From: Reticulascus tulasneorum
Taxonomy: Eukaryota; Ascomycota; Sordariomycetes; Glomerellales; Reticulascaceae
Direction of reading: 5' to 3'
Assembly: GCA_001557505.1 (NCBI GenBank)
Contig: LSAX01000007.1
Span: 1,240,001 to 1,304,000 of the forward strand
DNA: 64,000 bases
Within the stretch, counting starts at the first letter, position 1. Every line of letters begins with the position of its first letter. Below are positions 24,321-36,327 of the stretch, piece by piece. Both the position numbers and the translations under genes were made by a program. Below the pieces are notes generated by a model. It searched no databases, was not told the DNA's origin, and worked only from the letters and a program-made list of their open reading frames with translations.

Positions 24321-25808
24321 GAGCAGATGGGAGTAATGTCGCTTGACGGGTAACCAAAAGTTAATTGTACTGCCAATCCAGACTCGTGCTGCTGGCTGAT
24401 AGTGTCGCTACTTCCAAAACTAGAGAGCCCATGTTTAAAGTTGCTCATTGCATGTTTCATAGTCGTCGTCGTGGAATCGACTTTGAATTAATACTAGCCG
24501 CGGCTCTGTCTGAATCTGTGACAGGCATTAATGTCGTAGAATTGTTCGAGTGCGAGGTGGCCCTCGAGGTTAGAATTGTATCACTATCTCTGATGAGGAG
24601 CTGTTCAGAGATGCACAATTAAACCAGTCTATTTCGGAAGGTGGCGCTCCTGATGGATTCGACAATCCTGGTGCTGGAACTAGATGGTCTTGAGCTGATG
24701 GGCCATCGTAGATGACATGTCTAAAGTTCGTCCGCATCTGCTACTGGCTGATGTTGAGCTCATGGATGGATGGAGTGCCAGATCTGAGCCACCATGTATC
24801 TGGTGCCAGAGTCTAACGAACTTCGAGGAGTCAAAATAGGCGAAGCCCGTGATTGACTTTGCGTTGTACTAGTTGATGAGGTTGTCTCTAGCAGCGCGCA
24901 GATCTTCGAGTGCATCGCTAGTTAGACTGCTTAAGTCTGGATTTATAAGTGTGGTGAGATAAGGCCCAAGCGAAAATGCCTCCGTGTTGAGTGATAACAT
25001 GCTAAAAAGAGCTTCTGCTCTCAGTGCTTGGAGTTGGAACTGCTTTTCAACCCAGGCCGTGATCCAGTAGAAGTTACGGACGCGTCGCTTGGTAATGACG
25101 ACTTCATTGTGATGGCAGTGGAGTCACTAGAAGAAATATCCGTAGTGCCGTTGGGCAAAGTCTCTGGTGAGCTCATAGTCGCAGAACCTTTATCTGTCCA
25201 GTGCTTATGCTGGGCTGCAGCGAACCTCCTCTCTGTCGATATCGCGATATCTGATGCAGTGCTGCGTGTAGGTAGAGGATGATAACGCTTCAATCACCGT
25301 TGTGCTTTTCTGAAAGGATCGAGTTATCCAATGTACTGCTCTCTCTTGATAAACCCGAAATTCTTGTTGTAAATACTCTTCCATCGAGTGTGAGACGCCG
25401 CTCAAGATGCTGCTGGCTGCAGACGAAGATGGCCCAGGAAAGAACCTTCTAGTAGCTTGAGACGTTCAATGTGGTATTCCAAAGGACAAAGATGATTCCT
25501 GAACAGAGGACATAGTCTTCGACAAAATCGGCGCATTTGACGTTTGTGGGTTGATATTGATGTCAGGGCAGTTAAAATTGTCCCAGTATATGTGGAAACA
25601 TCTAACGCAATGTTTTGGAACGGCGACTCTGCTGAAAGCGATTAGACGATGCCGGAGTATATTTGGCGGATTGCTCACCTGGGCCCAACCCAACCGTTCG
25701 CCTTCTTCTACGAATACGCATTCGAGGGATACAAGGTCGACGAATTTAAGACATTTACGATGACGCCCAAAATAGCCATAGCAAAAACTGTGAATTAATG
25801 CGAAGAGA
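24321..25808 (-). pseudogene. Possible decayed Ser/Thr-rich coding remnant
   Basis: No intact exon chain is found here, yet minus-strand frames repeatedly show Ser/Thr-rich fragments cut by stops and frame changes. Examples are TTSSTSTTQSQS near 24870, SSPETLPNGTTDISSSDST near 25130 and STYTGTILTALTSIST near 25580. This composition matches the neighbours, not ordinary non-coding DNA. It may be remains of a third Ser-rich gene, of the lost 5' part of the 19.3-24.3 kb gene, or of a segment that once joined the two giants. Alternatively it could hold small exons I failed to join. The interpretation is tentative. Confidence 0.4.
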
Positions 25809-28800
25809 TCACCACTTGGCGTATCGTGCGAAGAGACTTATAGGCCTGGGCAACACAAAAGAAAACGAAGCAAAAAAATAAGGCCCTGGGTACTTGGTCG
25901 GCCTAATGCGTGGCGGAATTTCGGGCACGGAATATGAAAACAGGACTGACTGAGAAAAATACGTACCAGTAGTTGCACCTGAGCTCGTTGTCGATCCCAC
26001 TGGCGAGGATGATGAGGTAGACATGGACGAAGAACTAGCCGTAGATATCTCAGTCGAAGGACTGCTACCTGAGCTGGCTCCCGTGCTACTAGTAGAACTG
26101 CTGATAGAACTACTAGCCGAGTTGCTTGCTGTACTGCTAGCAGAACTGGGGATAGAGGTGCTAGAGCCGCTGGCTGAGCTGCTCACTGTACTGCTGATGG
26201 AGCTGCCAGAGCTGCTTGCTGTATTACTTGCTGTATTGCTTGCTGTATCGCTTGCTGTACTGCTAATAGAGCTGCTAGCCGAGCTGCTTCCTGTGCTGCT
26301 AACGGAACTGCTGACAGAGCTGCTAGCCGGGCTACTTTCCGTAGTGCTTGCTGTATTGCTTGCTGTACTGCTAATAGAGCTGCTAGCCGAGCTGCTTCCT
26401 GTACTAGCAGCGGAACTGCTGACAGAGCTGCTAGCTGTACTGCTTGCTGAACTGCTTGCTGTATTGCTTGCTGTATTACTTGTTGAACTAGTAGAGCTGC
26501 TAATCGGGCTGCTTCCTGTGCTACTAGCGGAACTGGTTTCTGAAATGCTAGCTGAGCTACTTGCCGTACCGCTGCTAGAGCTGCTAGCTGGGCTTGGGCT
26601 GCTTACCGTACTACTAGCCGAACTGCTTTCTGACATGCTAGCTGAGCTACTTGCTGTACTGCTGATAGAACTGCTAGCTGAACTACTGATTGTACTGCTG
26701 GCTGAGCTACCGATAGAGCTAGTAACCGAGCTGGTGGCAGAGCTGCTGGCTGAACTACTTGCTGTATTACTGCTACCAGATGAGCTGCTAACTGAGCTGT
26801 CTGGCCCACTGCTGCTGGCTGAGCTGCTGGCTGAACTACTTGCTGAACTACTTGCTGTATTACTGCTACTAGATGAGCTGCTGGCTGAGCTACCAATAGA
26901 GCTAGTAACCGAGCTGGTGGCAGAGCTGCTTATTGAACTGCTAACTGAGCTGTCCGGGCCACTGCTGCTGGCTGAACTACTTGCTGAGCTGCTGGCTGAA
27001 CTGCTGGCTGAGCTGCTGGCTGAGCTGCTGGCTGAGCTGCTGGCTGAACTACTTGCTGAGCTGCTGGCTGAACTGCTGGCTGAACTACTTGCTGAGCTGC
27101 TGGCTGAACTGCTTGCTGAGCTGCTTGCTGAACTGCTGGCTGAGCTGCTTGCTGAGCTGCTTGCTGAACTGCTGGCTGAGCTGCTTGCTGAACTGCTGGC
27201 TGAACTACTTGCTGAGCTGCTGGCTGAACTGCTGGCTGAGCTGCTTATTGAACTGCTAGCTGAAGTACTTGCTGAGCTGCTGGCTGAGCTGCTGGCTGAA
27301 CTACTTGCTGAACTACTAGCTGCATTACTGCTACTAGATGAACTGCTTGCAGAATCACTGCTAGCTGAGCTATTGATGGAGCTAGACACGCTTGATGTAC
27401 TCTGCACAGACGATGAGGTTTGAGCAGATGAGCTAGAATCGGATGTCGAGCTCGGAGCAGATGTTGAGCTAGGGGCAGAGGTCGAGCTAGGGGCAGATGT
27501 CGAGCTGGCAGCCGATGATGAGCTAGACTCAGATGTCGAGCTGAAGGATGTTGAGCTAGATGTCTGTGAACTGGATACAGAGGTTGAGCTAGGTGACGCC
27601 GAGCTTGATGGCTCTGAGCTGGATAATTGTGTACTAGATATAGACGATGAGCTAGATGACTCTGGACCAGATGTAGACGCCGAACTAGATGTAGATGCCG
27701 AGCTAGATATTGACGACGAGCTTGGTGATGCCGAGCTAGATGTCTGTGAACTGGATAACACAGAGCTGGATGACTCTGAAGTAGGTGTAGCTGTCGAACT
27801 AGATAAAGATGAGCTTGGTGATGCCGAGCTGGATGACACTGAGCTGGATGACACTGAGCTGGATGACACTGAGCTGGATGACACTGAGCTGGATGACACT
27901 GAGCTGGATGACACTGAGCTGGATGACACTGAGCTGGATGACACTGAGCTGGATGTCTGTGAGCTGGATGACTCTGAAGTAGGTGTAGCTGTGGAGCTAG
28001 ATAAAGATGAGCTTGGTGATGCCGAGCTGGATGTCTGTGAATTGGACGACTCTGATGTAGTTGCGGCTGTCGAGCTAGATGTAGCTGATGAGCTGGATGA
28101 CGCCGAGCTGGATGACGCCGAGCTGGATGACGCCGAGCTGGATGACGCCGAGCTGGATGACGCCGAGCTGGATGACGCCGAGCTGGATGACGCCGAGCTG
28201 GATGACTCCGATGTAGGTAAGGCTGTCGAGCTGGATGTCTGTGAGCTGGATATTGACGTCGAGCTAGGTGAACTGGATGTCTGTGAACTAGATAGTGACG
28301 TCGAGCTAGATGACTCTGAGGTAGCTCCAGCTGTCGAGCTGGATGTCTGTGAACTAGATACTGATGTCGAGCTAGGAGACGCTGAGCTGGATGTCGAACT
28401 AGATGACTCTGAGGTAGCTGCAGCTGTCGAGCTGGATAACGCCGAGCTAGATGAAGCCGAGCTGGATGACGCCGAGCTGGATGAAGCCGAGCTGGATGAC
28501 GCCGAGCTGGATGACTCCGATATAGGTAAGGCTGTCGAGCTGGATGTCTGTGAGCTGGATATTGACGTCGAGCTAGGTGAACTGGATGTCTGTGAACTAG
28601 ATAGTGACGTCGAGCTAGATGACTCTGAGGTAGCTCCAGCTGTCGAGCTGGATGTCTGTGAACTGGATACTGATGTCGAGCTAGGAGACGCTGAGCTGGA
28701 TGTCGAACTAGATGACTCTGAGGTAGCTGCAGCTGTTGAGCTGGATGTCTGTGAGCTGGATATGGATGTCGAGCTGGGAGACGCTGAGCTGGATGTCGAA

Positions 28801-31425
28801 CTAGATGACTCTGAGGTAGCTGCAGCTGTTGAGCTGGATGTCTGTGAGCTAGATACTGACGTCGAGCTGGGTGTCGCTGAGCTGGATGTCTGTGAAGTAG
28901 ATGCTGACGTCGAGCTAGATGATGCTGAGCTGGACGAATCTGAGGCAGGTGCAGCCGTCAAGCTGGATGACGCCGAGCTGGATGACGATGAGGTAGAAAT
29001 AGCCGTTGAGCTAGGCGATATCGAGCTGGACGTCTGTGAACTAGATGTTGACGTCGAGCTAGATGATGTTGAGCTGGACGAATCTGAGGCAGGTGCAACC
29101 GATAAGCTAGATGACGCCGAGCTGGACGACGATGAGGTAGATACAGCCGTTGAGCTAGGCGATGTCGAGCTGGACGTCTGTGAACTAGATACTGACGTCG
29201 AACTAGATGACACTGAGCTGGACGAATCTGAGGCAGGTGCAGCCGTCAAGCTGGATGACGCCGAGCTGGACGACGATGAGGTAGATACAGCCGTTGAGCT
29301 AGGCGATGTCGAGCTGGACGTCTGTGAACTAGATGCTGACATCGAGCTAGATGACATCGAGCTAGATGACATCGAGCTAGATGACATCGAGCTAGATGAC
29401 GCCGAGCTAGATGACGCCGAGCTGGACGAATCTGAGGCAGGTGCAGCCGTCAAGCTGGATGACGCCGAGCTGGATGACGATGAGGTATATGCAGCCGTCG
29501 AGCTGGATGACGCCGAGCTGGATGACGCTGAGGTAGCTGCAGTTGTCGAGCTAGATGTAGAAGACGAGCTTGGTGATGCCAAAACAGATGCAGTCGTCGA
29601 GCTAGATGTAGATGACGAGCTAGGTAAGGACGAGCTGGATGACGTCGAGCTGGATATGGATGTCGAGGTGGCTGTCGAGGATGAGCTGGACGCAGATGTC
29701 GAACTGGACGCAGAAGATGAGCTAGACACGGAGGTACTAGATGCGACCGATGAGCTGGACACTGTGGTCAACGTGGAAGCGGTCGTCGAGCTAGTTATTG
29801 ATGATGAGCTACTCGAACTAGAACTCGAGGCTACTTGTAAACACGTATTAGTCGGGCGAGCCACAGCCAGCACGGCTGCCGAATACGAAATATACCACGG
29901 TCGGGCTTTGGCTTGCGTCTCTAAACCATAGACGATGGTTTTATTTATGCCACCGCAGTATTGGTTTACACCGAATTGGCAGCGGATATTGCACGTTCCC
30001 ATAGTCGTGAGAGTGCCGCCCAAGGCCGAGGAACAGACGCAAGTCCTGGAGTTCCCGCTGTCAGTGCCAGGCTCGGGAACCTGCGGACCCATGGTGAGAG
30101 ACTTACGTGCCAGAATGAATGCCCATGTACGTGTACGTTGTGCCCGGATTGGCAGTTAAGCCGCACCTGGCAGCGCATGCCTCCAACGAAATGTTGGCTG
30201 CCGTAAGCCCCGAATTTATTTGTGCTCCGAAAATGCCGCTGGGAAGGTCTGCGTAACATCCCACCATGAGGTACCGTGGGACACCCCCAGCAGGCTCGAT
30301 GGACACTTGACGTGTCGGCATCGGGGCAAAGGTGGCTACGTCGGAATTGCCCGCGAAATTTGCGGTACCGAAGACTTTGGGACCGCCGACAAGGGACGCA
30401 GGAGCGGTGAAGCAAAGAGTAGTAGTTACGGCAGCATTCACTACAATCGGACCAGGTATATTAGGCGTGTAGCAGCCAGTCAGCTCCGGGCTGATATAGA
30501 CAGGGCGTATACTGCCCGAACCACAGCACAGTTGAGTCGTCGGGTCACAGGCTGAAGTGCTACATTAAGTTTAGCAAACAACGCTTGAGCTGAGGCAAAA
30601 GTTACTTACCCATCAACGCAGCTGATCCTACAACTCGGTGCGGTAACAGGTAGCTGGTAAGCCGTAGCCCCAAAGGAATTGCCACATTCGCATTGAAGCG
30701 GAGCCAAGTCGCTGGAATCATGTCAGTGCTTTGTTGAGTGAATGCATGGCCTACAGCCTTCCTTACATGCCGGGTCTTGGAGCAACGAGGGCAGACGCTA
30801 AGGGATAGCCAAGTGCTGCACAATAACCCCCACAGCCGCCTACTGCGGCCCTGCCCACCGCATTCGCTGCGTATACAGGGTAACCTGGATTTTGAAAACA
30901 ACCAAGATACTTGTAGTTGTTTGAAATGGCGCCTAGGGTAACTGTAAGAGCACCCACGAGCGGGTCGATGAAAGATGTGTCGGCGTACACCACCGTATAC
31001 GTCGTTCCGCATGATAGCACCAGTGAGGTGGAATTACCGAGTACACATGCCTGTGCCTGCGTGGGCGCGCAAAAGGTGTCCGAGACAGGAACACCAGGGG
31101 CTATGTTTCCACAAGAGCAGATGTTGTTAAGGAGAGCGGCAAAATGAAATCCGTGATACCGGCAGGTGTTCACGCAGTCGGGCGGAGTAACTGTTTTATT
31201 TATATTACCAGATTCCCACCAGTCCGGAGCAGAGAACTGAGGAGAGGCAGTGTCGTAGTTTTTGGGCAAAAAGCTGTAGCTCAGGGAAGCCCCGAAGCAG
31301 CCGATATTCTTCCAAGGCTTGCCGGCGCACACCGACAAGTCACCACCTAGGTAAGCCTGGGCCTCGACATGGACAGGAAGAGATAGCACGGCCAGCACGG
31401 CAGTGCCGAGCTTGAACCAGCCCAT
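25809..31425 (-). CDS. Giant secreted Ser-rich protein with three WSC-type domains
   Basis: This is probably a wall or surface glycoprotein (adhesin- or sensor-like). Exons 31425-30767, 30711-30610, 30559-30107 and 30057-25809 keep frame and give about 1820 residues. Residues 1-22 are a signal peptide ending VHVEA. Three Cys-rich WSC-like modules follow: about 37-150 ([28 protein letters not shown]), about 168-250 ([24 protein letters not shown]) and about 345-450 ([40 protein letters not shown]). The rest, to about residue 1760, is Ser with Ala, Thr, Val and Gln in 4- and 5-residue repeats. A strong GTACGT donor at 25966 suggests the true C-terminus may be spliced to a further exon. The last 50 residues of the unspliced reading look non-coding, so the stop at 25809 is provisional. 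No transmembrane segment is visible. Confidence 0.8.
26955..27305 (-). repeat. 12-bp in-frame minisatellite coding Ser-Ser-Ala-Ser
   Basis: About 28 near-perfect head-to-tail 12-bp units (plus-strand form CTGCTGGCTGAG, with variants such as CTGCTTGCTGAA). On the coding strand they give repeated SSAS tetrapeptides. Variation is almost all synonymous, which keeps the Ser/Ala pattern while diversifying the DNA. Confidence 0.9.
27826..27945 (-). repeat. 15-bp minisatellite, 8 perfect copies
   Basis: Eight identical units of GAGCTGGATGACACT (plus strand) run without interruption, encoding repeated SSSSV on the minus strand. Perfect identity suggests recent expansion or ongoing homogenisation. Confidence 0.95.
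28096..28200 (-). repeat. 15-bp minisatellite, 7 perfect copies
   Basis: Seven identical units of GATGACGCCGAGCTG (plus strand), encoding repeated SSSSA on the minus strand. It is a single-base-class variant of the 27826-27945 array, so the two arrays probably share an origin. Confidence 0.95.
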
Positions 31426-32953
31426 CCTGACTGGGACGCCTTCAGGCCTGATTCACTCTCGACTTTCGACGGTGAGATGTGAAAATGAGTAAAAAGGAAA
31501 GTGGGTTTCTCGAACACTAAACACAGAGAGCCAAAAGAGTGGACGTTGAGTGTGGTAACAGGAACAGGAGAGAAAAGGCGACCGGCTGGGAACTGAGGAA
31601 CAATTGCCGTATATGACAGCCAGCTCGGGGAAGCGATATCATGAGAGGATGGAGCCTCCCTCTCGAGGTTGGAATGCGTCAAATGAACCATTCAGTTCGC
31701 GCCTCCCAAGCGGCCTGGCCCAGGGCCGAGTGCATTCCGCACTGGGGCTCGAGCCTACTGCCATCTAATAGATCCATAGTCTCCAGGGGTGGTGTTGGAA
31801 AAATCTTTGGCTGAAGGGACAGGAGGACAAACTGCGCAAAGAAGCACTCGCGTTCTTCGCGTGGTAGGGAGTCTTGTCCAAGACAAGGCCCTCCGACCCC
31901 CCTGGAACGCGGCTCCACAGTCGTTTTGACCGTGGTACTGGGTGAGTATTGAGGTGTGTGAGATTCTTAACACTTGCAAGAATGCAGCATCTGTCTTTGC
32001 ATATGATTGTTTTCTGGGGTGGTGGTCCAAGGAAAGGATTTGTCCATCACAATTAAATGGTGATGGTGTCTGTGCGTGCATGGACTCATTTGTCGTCAAA
32101 ATGCAGCACGAAGCCAGTCACCTGACCAACCCAAGCAGGTGACTCAGCGGCTCCCCATAGGAGCATCCAAGGGCACATCCAGGGCACAATGAAGGGGTCA
32201 AGCCCTCTTTGTACGAAATGGGATAAAAGGGAGCGGCTCGAACCTTGAGATATTACCCAGTTTCCAGCGTAACACCAAGTCTGTCGGGCCTATGTGTTTG
32301 GGCAAATGTACCAGTGTAACTGGAACCATGATGACTGTATGGACAACGAAAGCCACAATCTCGTCCCTCCCTCCAGCCGTGCCGCCCACCATGGCGTGCC
32401 TCGACCGCGGATACAGCCGAGTCGGGGCCGTAACGAAGCGCATTTGACGGGGTTGGCGCCACCAACTAACTAGAGGACATTAGTGTACACCTTCGAAGCA
32501 GCAGAGGATGCCTCATCCCCTGGCGACTGTCCCTGTCGTGGGTTACCCGAGGCCACACACCATGTTCATGTCACAACAGCAAGACCTCATTCGCACAACG
32601 CGAATTACATTGTAAATCTACCATGAGAATACCCCCGATTCCAACTTTCAAATACCCCAAAAATCGCATAGAGCCCTGCAGGTATAATCTCGTCTCAACT
32701 CCAATAGATAGCCGACCATCTAAACCACAAGCCACGAGCCGGCCCCATTCACCACTCCCTTTCATTCCGCCACGTCTCGATTTACTCTCAATGCACCCCC
32801 ACCACTTCGTCAGCACTCTTATAACTAGACTCTGGCATGTCTCTGTATCCCATATCGGCTAGAAGAGGCGTAAAGGTCGCCTCCATTTGAACCTTAATTC
32901 GGATCTAAGCTGGCATCCGTCGAGAGCTTCATGCCATCAAGGAGGATCCCCCT
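31426..32953. other. Intergenic between the first Ser-rich gene and the RabGAP gene
   Basis: About 1.5 kb holding the upstream region of the Ser-rich WSC gene and the 3' flank of the TBC gene. No domain-bearing frame, RNA gene or repeat array is seen. Confidence 0.6.
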
Positions 32954-35900
32954 TTAGCCCTCAAACTCAACAACTCCCTTTGCACTGGTCGCGTCACCTA
33001 CGCTCTCAATTTCCACCAGCTGTCCCTCCTTTCCACTTCCTGCCCCAGCCTCAGCATCAGCCCCATCGAGCAAATCCCTGTCTTCACTCCTCACACTCCT
33101 TGTCTCGAAATCGGCGCTCTGCCCCGCCGTGCCGCGCCTCACTCCAATGGCAATCCCCACATCGTCATCATCGTCATCTTCCTCGTCCTTCTGCCCAGGG
33201 AGGGCATTCTTCTCCAACTCCTTCTGCGCATCCTCCACTCGTCTTCTTACCTCGGCAGCGACTCGCATCCCATCCGTGACGATGTTATCTAGCACGCCCC
33301 GCAGGCCACGCGTTGCGCCTTGTGCTCCCGGGGCAAGCGCTGTGATTGGCGATCTCGTGCCAAACCCGATGCTGGAGAAAGTAGTGAGAGAGGAGGATGG
33401 GGTTGAAGAGGTCGCCAGGCCATCGATCAGGTGGAATGACGCAGGGAAAGAGGATTCGAAGAATTGTTCGAGGAGTTCGTCGGCGAGCACCACCATTCTA
33501 AATGTCGGAAGCGTGATATGTAGGGGATTTGCAGGATCCAAAGCCGCATTCGCAGCCACCGAATGTGCCTTGGAGACTCGACGGGATCCACCGTCGGCTT
33601 CGGAGCTGTCATGGGATGAGGTGAGTGATAGAGATGGAGGCTTGTTTGCTTTCTGCGGGCTCCCAGACGGTGAGTCCAGCGCGGCAAGATCCTCCTCGTC
33701 CTCGTCATCGCCAATTGCAAAGGCGCTGTTATCCCCGGACGCGGAAATCTCCTGTGTACGATCTTGATTCCTTGGATGGTCGGGATCCGCATATTCAAAG
33801 CACCTCCTAATGAATGCGCTGACACTGCCGAGAAACTTTTCGGTCGTGGAGATTTCTGGCAAGTCGCTTTGCGAGCCGTTGCCGTTACCGGTCCCGTTCA
33901 TCGTGTTGAGAGTAGTGGTTGAAGCTCCTGCACTCAAGCTTCCTTCTAAACCTCTTCTTGAAAGGAAGAGAAGGGCTTCAGATATCCGTAGAATGCCTTC
34001 ACGGTCAACCCTGCCGTCGCCGTCGTCATCATAGAGTTCAAAGAAGTAGGTAATCGTGCCCATGATATCCCGCTTGCCTCTGACACGGGCAAGCCCCGTG
34101 ACCACGTTTTGCAACGTCAGAGCCGAATTAGAGTCAACGTCCCATCTCTTGAACAGCCTTTGCATAAACTCATGATCTGCCGGTTCTGGACCATTTCCCC
34201 AAGGTGACGTCATGTCCGGTCTCCTGGTGCTGTTGAAGAAACCTCTATCCTTTTCTGGAAAAGTATCTCGGCGTGGCGTGGCCGGGGCATCTGAGATGGC
34301 CCACTTCGACATGCTGGCCAGAAACTCCCGAAAAGCATCGTAGTCCATTAAAGTAGTGCTCGGGCCAAGACCAACTCGTCCTTTCTCGACCCCATGGTCG
34401 TGAGAATCTTGGAAAATATCTTGCGCTTTGGTCTTACTGTTCTTCACCCGGCGCAGCTGTTCCTCCTCCAAAATGCCAAGTCGCTGTTGCCGTTCGTACA
34501 GCATGCTGTAGAATCGATCATAGAGAGCGCCAAGCTCATCCGTGTTCAGAAGCTTGCTATCAGGCCCCAAGTTCCTGATGGCTGTCCTCTTGGCGAAGCT
34601 CTCAATGTTATTGAGGACCGCATCTTTGTTCTTTAGCCGCAGATCAGTGATGCTGTTATGTGTAATGCCAGCAAACTCCTTGAACGCAACCACCATGAGC
34701 TCCTGAAATCGTGTGACAGCTCGCAGCTTCGGGTTCTCGGATTTCGGATGTGCCGACTCATCGAGACGAGAGAAATATGCCTTCAGTACCGATATGAAAG
34801 CCCCGTCATCCGCCGCATCCAGCAGCTCTTCGCCATTTATCCGTAAGATTGCCAAACCGACTTGGAACAGAACCTTAGGGCCCTCGACGAAGAAGACGTC
34901 TAAAACTCGGAAAGCGAACACCAAGGGCATAGAGTTGATGTAGAGCGACAAAAACCAGGGAAGTGATACCACAGAGAGTTGGACATCGCTCTTGACTAGG
35001 TGCTCCCAGAGAATAGGCATCGTCTTCTCCACCAAAGACTCGAAGACCTTTTGATCCAGTAGAGTGCCGTACATGGTCGTAGAGTAGTACCCTGGGACGA
35101 GCCTGTCGCATAGAGCTGAGAGAAGGAAGAAGGCTTGTGACTCGGACATGTAGATGAGTAAGGCAGCGACCACGATGTTCATGGCCTGACAGTAGCCCAC
35201 GTCGGGGTTCACCCAGCTGTACGCTGTGAGAACCCGTCGAAGCCGGCCAATACCTTCCTCGCTCTGGAAGCCCGGATATTCTGGAAGACTTCGGTTTAGA
35301 TCCTTTTCGATCTCGTCAATAGCGAGCGACTCTTGGCCCGAGTACTTCGCCAGTGTTTCGGTGAACAGGTTCGGGTTCTCCATTCTAAGGTACATTGACC
35401 CAGATGTCAACTCCCATGTCTCACCTCTCAGCCTGTTGGGCAGACCAACACGAATCAGCTTGTGGAAAGTGGGCTGCCTGATCAGCGTCATGTTCCGTCC
35501 ATTATCCCGCAGGTATTCAGCCCATAATCGCATCTTCGCTCGGTCTCGGAGTTTCTTTGGATCTCCAGGATACCGAAACATCATGCCTAGCCCCGCATCC
35601 GGAGGACTGGCGTTCTTCTTGTCGTCCGTCCGAAGTAGATACTCGGAGTAGCTCTCGGCAACCACTCTCTTCAACTTGCCCACACTGCCAACCGCAGCCC
35701 TCAGACCCTTCTTCAATCCATCGCAGAATCGTTCGCAGCCCTGTCGAGTGCCTGCCAAATGTATTGTAATGCGCTGCTCCCTCACATCCTTATTGTCGGC
35801 CTCCTTGTCCTTGTGCATGATGCCGTTCCAAGTGGTAATGGCGAGAGCAAACTGTCGAGGGATTAGCTTACGCCTACTGTGCAAAAATTTGAGTCTTCAA

Positions 35901-36327
35901 GTACCTGAAATGTCTGGCTGTTAAGCCTCTCGACCCTGCGAATGGCACACAGTGGGAATGTGAATCCATTTCCGCCTGGGCCTCCACCGTGTGTCTGGCC
36001 GGTGAAAGCCGAACTCGTCGTGGTACTCGCAGTCTGGAGGAAACTCGTCGGCGTGGTCGAGAAGCACATATAGGCCTCGGAAAGATGTAGCTTCCCGGCA
36101 TAATGGTAGCCTCGGTCGAGATCCCGGCCGCCCTGTGTCGCATTCGAGGGCGGGATGGTCAGCTCGGCATTGATCTCGTAGAGGGGTGTCTGGGAGCTGG
36201 GAAGACGGAATTGGTTCTGGAACAGCGATGATTTGGATGGGTTCTTGTCCGAGTTCGAGAGGTTCAGCCCCTGGGTCGGGTCGATCAGCTGCTGTGCCCT
36301 TTGCACCAGGCTCGATAGGTTCAACAT
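32954..36327 (-). CDS. GRAM-TBC-EF-hand Rab GTPase-activating protein (Gyp2/Mdr1-like)
   Basis: This protein speeds GTP hydrolysis by Rab GTPases in membrane traffic; yeast Gyp2/Mdr1 acts on Ypt6. Two exons, 36327-35905 and 35851-32954, are joined by a 53-bp intron (CTAATCCC branch, then ACAG) that makes SQTFQ-FALAITTWNG continuous. The product is 1106 residues. The N-terminal about 140 residues hold a GRAM-type domain (YHYAGKLHLSEAYMCFSTT). A TBC domain spans about 277-490 with both catalytic fingers: Arg328 in IEKDLNRSLPE and Gln363 in VGYCQAMN. An EF-hand pair lies at about 711-760, where the second loop DDDGDGRVDREG looks competent to bind calcium and the first (WDVDSNSALT) is less typical. 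The remainder is acidic/Ser-rich and probably disordered. The start was placed at MLNLSSLVQRAQQLIDP, the family's usual N-terminus, rather than the upstream in-frame ATG. Confidence 0.93.

Noticed and set aside
26023..29931. Plus-strand frames of 466 and 646 codons (ELLAELL-like and [13 protein letters not shown])
   Set aside because: They are antisense shadows of the 12- and 15-bp Ser arrays. The amphipathic-looking Leu/Glu pattern is a consequence of Ser codons read backwards.
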